The notes under the pieces were generated by a model. It ran no database searches. It was not told the origin of the DNA and saw only the letters and a list, made by a program, of their open reading frames with translations. The position numbers and the translations under genes are program-made. A stretch of 53,534 nucleotides of DNA. Origin: an uncultured Pirellulaceae bacterium. Its GTDB lineage: Bacteria; Planctomycetota; Planctomycetia; Pirellulales; Pirellulaceae. The stretch spans positions 1 to 53,534 of the forward strand of contig CAJQQR010000169.1 of NCBI GenBank assembly GCA_905480545.1. Reading direction: 5' to 3'. Below, in pieces: positions 7,884 to 15,754 of the stretch (position 1 is the first letter of the stretch; every line of letters begins with the position of its first letter).

Positions 7884-8474
7884 TTATTCGTTATCTGCCC
7901 AAGCGCCACTACTCGGCCAATCCTTCTGTTCGATTTGGTCCCAACCCTTGGGTCCATATTTTTCGATTTCGATTTGCTTTCCACCCTTGATCGTTCGATA
8001 AGCCATGGCGACTTGGCTGAACCACAGATCGATCGACTCTGATGGTCGACCACTTGAGCCATCACCGGTGATACTCCAGTTTTTGATCAAAACATTACCC
8101 ATTTTTATTTTTAAAAACGGAAAAGAAGACGTCTGATCCTGGGTGCTTTTTTCTTGAATTGGCAAATTCTCAACAAAGTGGATCACTGCAGATGTCGGAG
8201 CATTCGAACCCGGTTGTGAAGAGCGATCTTGAATCGCCTTGTGCATCAGATACAAACTTGAGCAATCGACCGACTTATCAACGGACAAGCTTTGCATTTC
8301 ATCCTTAGGTGCCGCGATTTGGATATCCAGTCCACCATTTTTGGCCTCGATATTCCGTCCAACGCCGAAACTAATGCTATCCAGCGTGATCCATTTCTCG
8401 TAGCCAGGAATTTTACAGTCACCATTGACTGAAAAATTTCCGGGATCTCCAACCCGCATTAAAATCAAAAACAT
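7884..8474 (-). CDS. hcp: Hcp (TssD) inner-tube protein, divergent third copy
   Basis: Hcp forms the hexameric-ring tube propelled by the sheath. This 196-aa copy keeps the family order: a beta-strand start (MFLILMRVGDPG), the SISFGVGR strand, SVDKSVDCSSLYLMHKAI, then KNWSITGDGSSGRPSESIDLWFSQVAMAY. It is clearly less similar to the two upstream copies than they are to each other, and it has an inserted Ser/Gln/Thr-rich loop (residues ~85-115). The C-terminal GWDQIEQKDW element is shared with the other two. A GGGAG ribosome binding site precedes ATG. The divergence suggests a specialised ring or an adaptor-like Hcp. Confidence 0.88.
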   Translation of the reverse strand: MFLILMRVGDPGNFSVNGDCKIPGYEKWITLDSISFGVGRNIEAKNGGLDIQIAAPKDEMQSLSVDKSVDCSSLYLMHKAIQDRSSQPGSNAPTSAVIHFVENLPIQEKSTQDQTSSFPFLKIKMGNVLIKNWSITGDGSSGRPSESIDLWFSQVAMAYRTIKGGKQIEIEKYGPKGWDQIEQKDWPSSGAWADNE

Positions 8475-8513
8475 GGACGGATCTCCCGGTTAAAATTCAA
8501 TCCAACGAAAGGG

Positions 8514-9059
8514 CTACTGAGCACTTTCCTTAATTAGCGACGTTACGGCGCTGGCATTTGCATCACTCCAAACACTTTGCTTCACCTGATCCCAACCACA
8601 AATGCCATGATTGGTGAAGATTTTTCCGTCTTTGGTTGAATGATAACCAAATGCGATCTTGTTGTACCAAAGCGTGATGTCTTCGGTGGGGCGATCGTCG
8701 CCATCACCACTGATGCTCCACGTTTTGATAAACGCTGTTTCTAATTTGAAGTGTAAATAGACGACATTGAACCGTGCATTGTTGTCTTCAATGGTTTGCA
8801 CAAATTTGACTTCTGCGGTGCCGCAGGATGAACCGGCAATCGCTTTCCTTGCAAGATATGGGGACGCGACATCCATGCTCTTGCTAATCGAGCACTCTTG
8901 CAATTCACCAACGCCGATGTTGACGTCCGAGGTGCCCGCTTTTCCACTCTCCGCCAGTTCACGTTCCACGTTGAATGAGAAACTGTCGGCAGTAAAGTGT
9001 TTTTCAAACCCCGTGATTTGTGAATCACCTGGGCAGTTTTCAATATAGACCAAAATCAT
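8514..9059 (-). CDS. hcp: Hcp (TssD) inner-tube protein, second copy
   Basis: This 181-aa Hcp contains the FSFNVERELAESGKAG stretch and the NIGVGELQECSISKSMD stretch found identically in the neighbouring upstream copy. The typical Hcp segments IKTWSISGDGDDRPTEDITLWYNKIAF follow. The C-terminus carries GWDQVKQSVW and then a short polar tail. An AAAAGGG ribosome binding site precedes ATG. It sits between two other hcp genes on the same strand. Tandem hcp copies can serve different effectors or VgrG spikes. Confidence 0.92.
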   Translation of the reverse strand: MILVYIENCPGDSQITGFEKHFTADSFSFNVERELAESGKAGTSDVNIGVGELQECSISKSMDVASPYLARKAIAGSSCGTAEVKFVQTIEDNNARFNVVYLHFKLETAFIKTWSISGDGDDRPTEDITLWYNKIAFGYHSTKDGKIFTNHGICGWDQVKQSVWSDANASAVTSLIKESAQ

Positions 9060-9130
9060 GCGAAAACCCTTTTCTTATTTGCTTAATTTATATTCAGATG
9101 CGATCACTTGGAAACGAAAGAAATCCTGCA

Positions 9131-9685
9131 CTAGCCGTCCGCATCGAAGCGAACATTTGAGCCGGTTGCAGTCAGTTCCATCGCATGTTGGTTCCATTTC
9201 GCATTCTTGACTTGATCCCAGGCTACATCAATTCCAGGACCAAAATTCACTCCATCAGGCGTTGGGAAATAAACGAACGCGATTTTGTTGTACCACAACG
9301 TGACATCCTCAGTCGGACGATCGTCTCCGTCACCGCTGACGCTCCACGTTTTAATGAACGCATTGTCCAGTTTGAACCACAGGTAAACCTGGTTGAAGTT
9401 TTTCCCACCAGATTCGATTGTCTCCACAAATTTGATCTCTGCAGTTCCGCATGACCCACCACTGATCGCTTTTTTGGCTAAATCGGTTGAAGCCGAGTCC
9501 ATACTTTTGCTGATCGAACATTCTTGCAACTCACCAACGCCGATGTTAACGTCGGAAGTCCCCGCTTTTCCACTCTCTGCCAGTTCACGTTCCACGTTGA
9601 ACGAGAAACTTTCGCATGTAAAGTAGTTGGTGAAACCATCAATTTCCGAGTCGCCTTTGCAGCTCTCGATGTAACACAATATCAT
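9131..9685 (-). CDS. hcp: Hcp (TssD) inner-tube protein, first copy
   Basis: This is the first of three tandem hcp genes after tssC. The 184-aa product is very close to the next copy across residues ~25-60. It shares the hallmark sequence with GDGDDRPTEDVTLWYNKIAF and the C-terminal AWDQVKNAKW element. All three copies are longer than the common ~165-172 aa because of this C-terminal extension. An AAAGGG ribosome binding site precedes ATG. It is probably the main tube subunit, inferred from position next to the sheath genes. Confidence 0.92.
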   Translation of the reverse strand: MILCYIESCKGDSEIDGFTNYFTCESFSFNVERELAESGKAGTSDVNIGVGELQECSISKSMDSASTDLAKKAISGGSCGTAEIKFVETIESGGKNFNQVYLWFKLDNAFIKTWSVSGDGDDRPTEDVTLWYNKIAFVYFPTPDGVNFGPGIDVAWDQVKNAKWNQHAMELTATGSNVRFDADG

Positions 9686-9762
9686 GTCGTGCCCTTTGTA
9701 AAATTAGCGACGATTGTTTGTTGTAATTTATAAAACAAGTTGACTCATACGCGAACCCAAGA

Positions 9763-11250
9763 CTATGAGCCCGACGGGATTTTGGATGTTAAACGCAGGG
9801 ATACGGTTAAACCCTCCAACTGATAATGTGGCTTCAAGAAGAACTTGGAGCTGTAGTATCCAGGGTTTGACGGATCAGGCTCAATTTCAACTTTGGCTTC
9901 CGCTAGGGGGCGGCGAGCAAGGTCTTGTTCGGATGCACCACCCGGATTGGGTTCGACGTAGTTGTTAATCCAGTTTTGCAACCAACTTGCCAAGGAAGAT
10001 TCGTCCTGGAATCCTCCAATTTTATCACGAACCATGCACTTCAAATAATGGGCGAAACGGCAAGTTGCAAATAAGTACGGAAGGCGAGCCGAAAGGTTGG
10101 CGTTTGCCGTTGCGTCTGGATCGTCGTATTCCTGAGGCTGTTGCAACGATTGGGCACCAATAAACGCCGCGAAATCGCTGTTCTTTTTGTGAACCAGTGG
10201 CATAAAACCATTCTTGGCCAACTCCGCTTCACGTCGATCGCTGATCGCAATCTCTGTCGGACATTTCATGTCCACGCCGCCGTCGTCCGTTGGGAACGTG
10301 TGGGCGGGGAGGCCTTCGACAGCTCCGCCCGATTCAATTCCACGTATCTGCGTCGTCCATCCGTACAGCGAAAATGCTCGTGTGATGTTGGTCGCCATTG
10401 CGTAAGCCGCGTTCGACCAAGTGTACTTGTTGTGGTCCGCGTCCTCGACGTCCTCTTCGTAATCGAAACCCTCAACTGGATTGGTTTTCGCGCCATAAGG
10501 AAGTCGTGAAAGGTAACGTGGCATGGCTAGGCCAAGGTATCGAGAATCTTCTGACTCACGCAACGATTTCCAGGCAGCATATTCAGCCGTGCCAAAAATT
10601 TTGGTGAGATCGCGAGGATTGCTTAGCTCTTGCCACGAATCCATTTGCATCAAATTGGGTGATGCACCTGTAATCATCGGCGTGTGAGATGCTGCACAGA
10701 CTTGCGTCATCTCGCCCAGTAACGCAACATCCGGCGGGCTGTGATCGAAAGAATAATCAGCACAGAGGCAGCCGTAAGGCTCGCCGCCAAACTGGCCATA
10801 TTCTTCTTCGTAGATCTTCTTGAAAATTGGGCTTTGATCCCAAGCGGTTCCTTTGAATTTCTTCAAAGATTTGCCAAGGTCCTTTTTCGATACGTTAAAG
10901 ACTTTGATCTTTAGCGTTTCATCCGTTTCGGTGTTGTTGACCAGATAGTGCAGGCCACGCCAACTGCCTTCCAGTGTTTGCAAGTCTTCATGATGAATGA
11001 CAAGATTCACCTGTTCGGTCAGCTTCTTGTCAATTTCCGCGATCATCGAAGTGATCGATCGAATGGAATCGTCAGAAATTAAGCTGGATTGAGCCAAAGC
11101 TTGCTGAGAAAGCGTTTTTACTGCATTTTCAATCGCACCTTTTGCCGCATCGCTTTTCGGTCGAAATTCTTTCTGAAGCAGTTCGGCAAATTGATTTGAC
11201 TCTACACCGACTCCGACATCTGCTTGATTCTCGTGACTGGTTTCTGCCAT
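9763..11250 (-). CDS. tssC: T6SS large sheath protein TssC (VipB)
   Basis: TssC pairs with TssB to form the contractile sheath. I chose the ATG giving MAETSHENQADVG (about 495 aa), which has GAGACG just upstream. An earlier in-frame ATG (11301) would add 17 residues directly after the tssB stop but lacks a ribosome binding site. Family landmarks are the N-terminal helical region with TLEGSWRGLHYLV, YGCLCADYSFDH, SRYLGLAMPRYLSRLPYG, GLPAHTFPTDDG and the C-terminal ARLPYLFATCRFAHYLKCMVRDKIG. The order tssB-tssC is conserved. Confidence 0.95.
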   Translation of the reverse strand: MAETSHENQADVGVGVESNQFAELLQKEFRPKSDAAKGAIENAVKTLSQQALAQSSLISDDSIRSITSMIAEIDKKLTEQVNLVIHHEDLQTLEGSWRGLHYLVNNTETDETLKIKVFNVSKKDLGKSLKKFKGTAWDQSPIFKKIYEEEYGQFGGEPYGCLCADYSFDHSPPDVALLGEMTQVCAASHTPMITGASPNLMQMDSWQELSNPRDLTKIFGTAEYAAWKSLRESEDSRYLGLAMPRYLSRLPYGAKTNPVEGFDYEEDVEDADHNKYTWSNAAYAMATNITRAFSLYGWTTQIRGIESGGAVEGLPAHTFPTDDGGVDMKCPTEIAISDRREAELAKNGFMPLVHKKNSDFAAFIGAQSLQQPQEYDDPDATANANLSARLPYLFATCRFAHYLKCMVRDKIGGFQDESSLASWLQNWINNYVEPNPGGASEQDLARRPLAEAKVEIEPDPSNPGYYSSKFFLKPHYQLEGLTVSLRLTSKIPSGS

Positions 11251-11304
11251 TTTCGTCTCACTTGAGTTTGTTTTTTTATTTGGGTTATGACAAAATGCCA
11301 TGGA

Positions 11305-11991
11305 CTATAGGTCTGCTAACAACGAATCAAGATCGTCGTCGCCATCGCCCTCTGGCTTGTCATCTGTTTTGGTCGCTTCAGGAGCTGGTGCAGGAGCTTC
11401 GGGAGCTGGTGCAGGAGCTTCGGGAGCTGGAGCAGGAGCTGGTGCCGGAGCAGGAGTTTCGGGAGCAGCGGCCGCCGGTTGTGGTGCCGCGGCGGCTTCT
11501 TGCTTAGGCACGGAAGCCAATGATGACATCAACGATGGGTCCTGCATCAGTTTGGCAAGCAGTTCTTCGGCACCCGATTTGCCGTCCATATACGTCAAAA
11601 GATTCGACAATTCGTTTCGAACGTCAAGCAGCTTTTTGAGCGGCTCAATTTTCTCTGCGACGGCATCAGGCGAAAAATCGTCCATGCTTTCGAAAGTGAC
11701 ATCAACGCTAAGATTGCCTTCACCTGTCAGGGTGTTGGGGACGTTAAACGCAACTCGCGGCTTGGTCGCTTTGAGTCGGTCGTCAAAATTGTCGACGTCG
11801 ATTTCAAGGAATTTTCGATCTGCCAGCCCTGGCAGAGCTTCGGCTGGCTTTCCGGATAAGTCAGCAAGAACACCCATTACAAATGGCAATTGGACCTTTT
11901 TCTGCGATCCGTAGACCTCAACGTCGTATTCGATTTGGACACGTGGTGCACGGTTCCGAGCAACAAATTTTTGCCCACTCGCTTTCGCCAT
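11305..11991 (-). CDS. tssB: T6SS small sheath protein TssB (VipA) with Pro/Ala-rich acidic tail
   Basis: The first ~165 residues are canonical TssB: APRVQIEYDVEVYG, KKVQLPFVMGVLADLSG, then RVAFNVPNTL, FESMDDFSPDAV and NELSNLLTYMDGK. A family protein is usually ~160-170 aa. This one is 228 aa because of an APAPAPE linker (encoded by 21-bp DNA repeats at 11381-11422) and a final acidic tag GDDDLDSLLADL. The tag matches the end of the truncated gene at 1-53. A strong GAGGAGA site precedes ATG. The tail might be exposed on the sheath and offer a docking site for TagJ, ClpV or another partner (inference). Confidence 0.94.
   Translation of the reverse strand: MAKASGQKFVARNRAPRVQIEYDVEVYGSQKKVQLPFVMGVLADLSGKPAEALPGLADRKFLEIDVDNFDDRLKATKPRVAFNVPNTLTGEGNLSVDVTFESMDDFSPDAVAEKIEPLKKLLDVRNELSNLLTYMDGKSGAEELLAKLMQDPSLMSSLASVPKQEAAAAPQPAAAAPETPAPAPAPAPAPEAPAPAPEAPAPAPEATKTDDKPEGDGDDDLDSLLADL
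11381..11422. repeat. 21-bp tandem repeat encoding the Ala/Pro linker of TssB
   Basis: Two copies of GGAGCTGGTGCAGGAGCTTCG lie head to tail, with a partial third to about 11440. On the minus strand they encode the APAPEAP-type linker, so the linker length can vary by slippage in steps of seven residues. Confidence 0.8.
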
Positions 11992-12069
11992 TCGATTCTC
12001 CTCAAGCTAAATCTATTAATCAAAAAATGAGCAATTACTCAACGTCAAAAACAACGCTATCGACTGCCG

Positions 12070-13242
12070 TTAGTAGCTATCACCTGTTGAAGTGGGAACG
12101 GAAACGTTTCCACTTGGTTCGTTAGGTGCGGAATATGATTCTGAAACGGAATTTTCCGAATCATCACTCGTACCACCCAAAGACTCAACCTGTTGTAATC
12201 CGTCGGGAGAAATGTCCCGAATTATTTCCATAAAACTCTTCGTCGACAGTCTTCGTGCACGTTTCAACAATAACGGCAAAGGACTTGACGGCTCAAACCG
12301 CTCAAAGTACTCGCAAATCTTATCCAACGCCAAAATCGCTTCCTGACGTGTTCGAAGGTTTAGATTCGCGGCTTCAGTGCCTGTTCCGACGCTGTGCCCA
12401 GAAGGAGTTGCTAGCACGGTCTCACCCGTTCCGGTTCCATCGGCATCTGCTTCTTCAATATTTTGTGCAACCTCAGGAACTTCCGATGGTGCTCGTTTTA
12501 CGTATTGTTCCTGCAGTGTCTTGTTGATCGATTGAAGTTCCTTTACCAGCTTCTCAAAATTGCAGCTATCGGCAGCTCCAACGTGTTGCGTGACAATCTC
12601 CTCAATTTGCTTGGCCTCTGCCAAAGCGGATTCGACCGCCGATTTCGTGGCCTCAAGCTCCACGATATCGCACTCTTGGAAAGCCCCGTTAATCAGGCTT
12701 TGTTCTGGTGCTGAGCCATCGGCATCCTCCGGCCACTTGGCTTCATTGTTGGCAACACGAACATCGAACAGGCTAAACTGACCAATTGAACGTACCGAAA
12801 CCAGTGGAGCGTGTAGGAGGTAATTGAGAGTTGTTGAATTGTCGCAAAGGGACATCAAAGCGTTGACTCGAATCGTAGGGTCGTCGTCATCATCGGCATC
12901 CAGTTCCGGATGCAATGTTTCCCAGTATTTTTCGATGTAACCCTTGATCAAACTGATCGATTCCGCGAATCCAACGAGCCCTTGTTGTACCAAAAGTGCA
13001 TTGGCCAGTACGGTTGCAGCTCGCAAATCGTGACTGCGATCCAAGATCTTTCTGGCGCAAGATTCTGTTTCTCGCCAGTCCGGCGGTTCTGCTGGAATTA
13101 CGGTATCACCGAATTGCTGTTCGGGCTTTCCGGCCGATGCTTTTTCCATCGCCGCAAAGTCGGGATCGTACTCGAGATCTTCTCCACTGACACTATCGTC
13201 TGATCGTGCCTGCAGTAGGTTTTCTAAATCAATATTTGTCAT
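12070..13242 (-). CDS. tssA: T6SS protein TssA (ImpA family)
   Basis: TssA primes and coordinates polymerisation of tube and sheath from the baseplate. The ImpA_N domain is clear at residues ~10-120: GEDLEYDPDFAAME, then PAEPPDWRE, then RAATVLANALLVQQGLVGF and YWETLHPELD. The C-terminal family block RTRQEAILALDKICEYFERFEPSSPLPLLLKRARRL (about residues 288-325) is also present. The length is 390 aa. It heads the minus-strand tssA-B-C-hcp operon, with tssB about 80 bases downstream. The product ends with a Ser/Pro-rich tail. Confidence 0.93.
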   Translation of the reverse strand: MTNIDLENLLQARSDDSVSGEDLEYDPDFAAMEKASAGKPEQQFGDTVIPAEPPDWRETESCARKILDRSHDLRAATVLANALLVQQGLVGFAESISLIKGYIEKYWETLHPELDADDDDDPTIRVNALMSLCDNSTTLNYLLHAPLVSVRSIGQFSLFDVRVANNEAKWPEDADGSAPEQSLINGAFQECDIVELEATKSAVESALAEAKQIEEIVTQHVGAADSCNFEKLVKELQSINKTLQEQYVKRAPSEVPEVAQNIEEADADGTGTGETVLATPSGHSVGTGTEAANLNLRTRQEAILALDKICEYFERFEPSSPLPLLLKRARRLSTKSFMEIIRDISPDGLQQVESLGGTSDDSENSVSESYSAPNEPSGNVSVPTSTGDSY

Positions 13243-13927
13243 TCGGTCAAAACGATAGTTGTCGTTGCGAATAAAAACTTACCTCTCAAACGAAAGTAAG
13301 GTCATTGAAAAAAACGTGCATATCACTTTCGGTCAGTTTTAGAAGCAATCTGGACGATTCAATTTTAACGTTCAGCAGGATTAACGTTCACAAATCACCA
13401 ATGTCTGCCTGGCCTTACCCAATTGAAGTCCCATCTATTTACTTGTGATAACCATCTGCAATCGCGCAATCAAGCGGCAGTACGCAATATTTTACTAAAT
13501 CTCTTATTAACGTTTTTCGGCTTTGGGCAATGCAAACGCTTGGTTTTTTGCGACAATTGACGTTTTGAGGGCCGATCTTGATGCCCACGACACAGGGTTA
13601 ATTGTCCTTTCGTTGTCCTGATTTTCGTTCTGCCAAACGTCCCCAAGATAAGCTTTCCTCCTTCAATTTTCTGTTTTCCACGCTGCTGGTACAAGATTTC
13701 CAAAAAACGAATCCCGTCAAATATCCGCCCGAGGATCAACGGCATCGGGTTGCGGCAAACGCAGACTGATCAGTTCCCGCAGCTTAACCTTGTTCATATA
13801 ATCATTGCGTCGCGTCAATAGAATGACTACGATTCTGGTGGCAGCTTTCGAAATGGAGTTCTTAGTGGATCGCTCTTTTTGGTGGCGCGTTGACCCAGCA
13901 AAAATTTTTGTGAGATCAGAATAAAAC
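13243..13927. promoter_or_regulatory. 685-bp divergent control region between tssA and the tssM-like gene
   Basis: This spacer separates the minus-strand tssA operon from the plus-strand tssM-like gene. It contains three TTAACGTT octamers (13365-13372, 13381-13388 and 13507-13514), two of them as 16-bp-spaced direct repeats. A 91-codon frame on the minus strand (13470-13745) has no homology-like features and is not called. No terminator is evident. Confidence 0.5.
13365..13390. promoter_or_regulatory. Direct repeat TTAACGTTCA x2 (16-bp period)
   Basis: TTAACGTTCA occurs at 13365-13374 and 13381-13390, separated by GCAGGA. The core AACGTT is palindromic. It lies about 120-150 bases upstream of tssA on the far side of its start. 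This spacing on one face of the helix is what a cooperative DNA-binding dimer pair could use. The proposal is inference. Confidence 0.35.
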
Positions 13928-15604
13928 GTGAGTTCTGAAGAATCTTCCAATACTGACGGTGATGGAACGGACGCCGAGGCTCCTGAGCAGCCTCGCGAGG
14001 GTTGCCTTTCTCGCTTGACTCCAGTTACCGTTCCGGGCTGCGCCAGTTGTTTGACTTCGCTTTTTTTAGTCATCACGGTGATTATTGCGGCGGTCATCTT
14101 CTTTACAGATCCTGACCACGTTCCCTGGGAGCATACGGTCGGCTGGTTCCGAATCGGGATGGTCGTTGCGTTGGTGATTGCAATTCCGATGTTGATTGGC
14201 CGGTTGATTCGGCTTTGGATGGAAGGTGAATCATCGCGTTTTCCGGATATGGATTTTGCTTGGAATGCAGGTTTGTTTGCGCTTGGGACAAACGGACTTT
14301 CGATTCGATCCATACCGATCTACCTGATTTTGGGAACCAAGAGCGAGCAACAGGAACGCGCGATTTTCGCCAACGCGAATCTTGGAATGCGAGTTGAAGG
14401 TGTACCTGAAGGCCCGGCACCGATCCACTGGTATGCCAACCCAGACGGGATTTACATATGCTGCAGCGATTCAAGTTGGTCGAGTGCACTCGCATCGCTT
14501 CGGGATGAACTTATGCTCGAAGCGGTCGGGAAAAATGACGAAAGCCCGTTTCAACGGACTTCTTCTTCCGAACTCAAACCAGCACCGACGCAAAACGCAG
14601 CAACTCCGGCTCCCGCTGCTGGGCCCGATTTGGATCCGTTGGGTGGCACATTGATGCTGGAAAATTTTGTGATTCCAGAGGACCAGTCGAGCGAGGACAC
14701 GATCGCCTCGTCGCCCACCGCCGACGCCGGTTCTGACACGATCAGCGAATCACCATCTGAATTCGATTCAACGTCGGAAATGGACGACACCGAAGCGCCT
14801 GGAATCGAACCTGTCATTCTATCGCCACAATATGCAGCCGCGTCTTTGCAGGAATTGCAGTACCTCGGCCAATTGCTTCGGCGGATCAGGGAGCCGGCAT
14901 GTGCGATCAACGGAATTGTTAGCATGTTGCAATTGGAGGCCATCCATGGATCGACGGATGAAATGGAAGAACTTCGAAAGGCAGTTCATGGTGACCTTGA
15001 GGCGATTCATTACGCAACTCAAGTTTACAGCCCAGTGACAACGCTGATCGTTGGGCTTGAACAGGAACGTGGATTCCGCGAGTTAATTCGTCGCGTCGGA
15101 ACCGAAAAAGCTTCCGTGCAGCGGTTTGGAAAAAAATTCGATGTGCAGGTGATTCCCGAATCAACGTCGATGTCGGATTTGAGTGCCCATGTTTGTGGTG
15201 CGTTTGAAGATTGGTGTTATTTTCTGTTTCGAGAGGAAAAATCCATGGTCCACACTCGAAATACGCGGCTCTATGAATTGCTCGCCAAAGTTCGCCTTGG
15301 TTGGAAGGGGCGTTTGGCGGAGTTTCTTTCGCAGACAATTGGTCGCGGAGATTCCGCAACTGAAGAGCCGTTTCTCTTTTCAGGATGTTATGTTGCGGCT
15401 ACAGGGAATTCTGCGGATAAGCAAGGATTTGTTAAAGGCTTCTTGGAGAAGCTTAAGGATGAACAAGAGTTCGTTCAATGGACTGACGACGCGACCAGAT
15501 CTGATAATTGGCGTCGTCGATTTGCCGGGATTGGCATGATTGCCGTGGTTGGACTTTTTCTGTCACTTATCGGGATGGTTATTTACAGCTGGTGGGTTGG
15601 ATAG
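13928..15604 (+). CDS. tssM: Divergent TssM/IcmF-like T6SS membrane protein, short and apparently lacking Walker A
   Basis: TssM normally is a ~1,100-1,300-aa inner-membrane protein with a cytoplasmic NTPase-like domain and a large periplasmic part that joins TssL and TssJ. This 558-aa protein (GTG start) has two N-terminal transmembrane helices (about 41-59 and 74-94), a long cytoplasmic region and one C-terminal helix (about 532-556). Matches to the IcmF N-terminal domain are IPIYLILG, then HWYANPDGIYI, and LFREEKSMVHTRNTRLYELL and EPFLFSGCYVAATG near the end. Where the P-loop should follow LILG it reads GTKSEQQER, so Walker A is missing. An acidic, Pro-rich disordered segment lies at ~195-290. 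There is no periplasmic domain. The assignment rests on motif order and T6SS context. Confidence 0.7.
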   Translation: MSSEESSNTDGDGTDAEAPEQPREGCLSRLTPVTVPGCASCLTSLFLVITVIIAAVIFFTDPDHVPWEHTVGWFRIGMVVALVIAIPMLIGRLIRLWMEGESSRFPDMDFAWNAGLFALGTNGLSIRSIPIYLILGTKSEQQERAIFANANLGMRVEGVPEGPAPIHWYANPDGIYICCSDSSWSSALASLRDELMLEAVGKNDESPFQRTSSSELKPAPTQNAATPAPAAGPDLDPLGGTLMLENFVIPEDQSSEDTIASSPTADAGSDTISESPSEFDSTSEMDDTEAPGIEPVILSPQYAAASLQELQYLGQLLRRIREPACAINGIVSMLQLEAIHGSTDEMEELRKAVHGDLEAIHYATQVYSPVTTLIVGLEQERGFRELIRRVGTEKASVQRFGKKFDVQVIPESTSMSDLSAHVCGAFEDWCYFLFREEKSMVHTRNTRLYELLAKVRLGWKGRLAEFLSQTIGRGDSATEEPFLFSGCYVAATGNSADKQGFVKGFLEKLKDEQEFVQWTDDATRSDNWRRRFAGIGMIAVVGLFLSLIGMVIYSWWVG

Positions 15605-15754
15605 ACATTCGTTTGACAACAACGACCTTCTCACTCACTCACAAGAAGTTTTGCTATAAGTAACGTTCATCTGCTTCTTGAAGAAGTAAGCGGTTCCAGA
15701 GTTAGCCCGTCAGGGACCCGAAATCCATCGAATTGCTGACTGTTAGTGCCTTTT

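Noticed and set aside
13470-13745. 91-codon minus-strand frame in the tssA/tssM-like spacer
   Set aside because: Lys/Arg/Gln-rich with no protein-like pattern, no ribosome binding site and no neighbour relationship.
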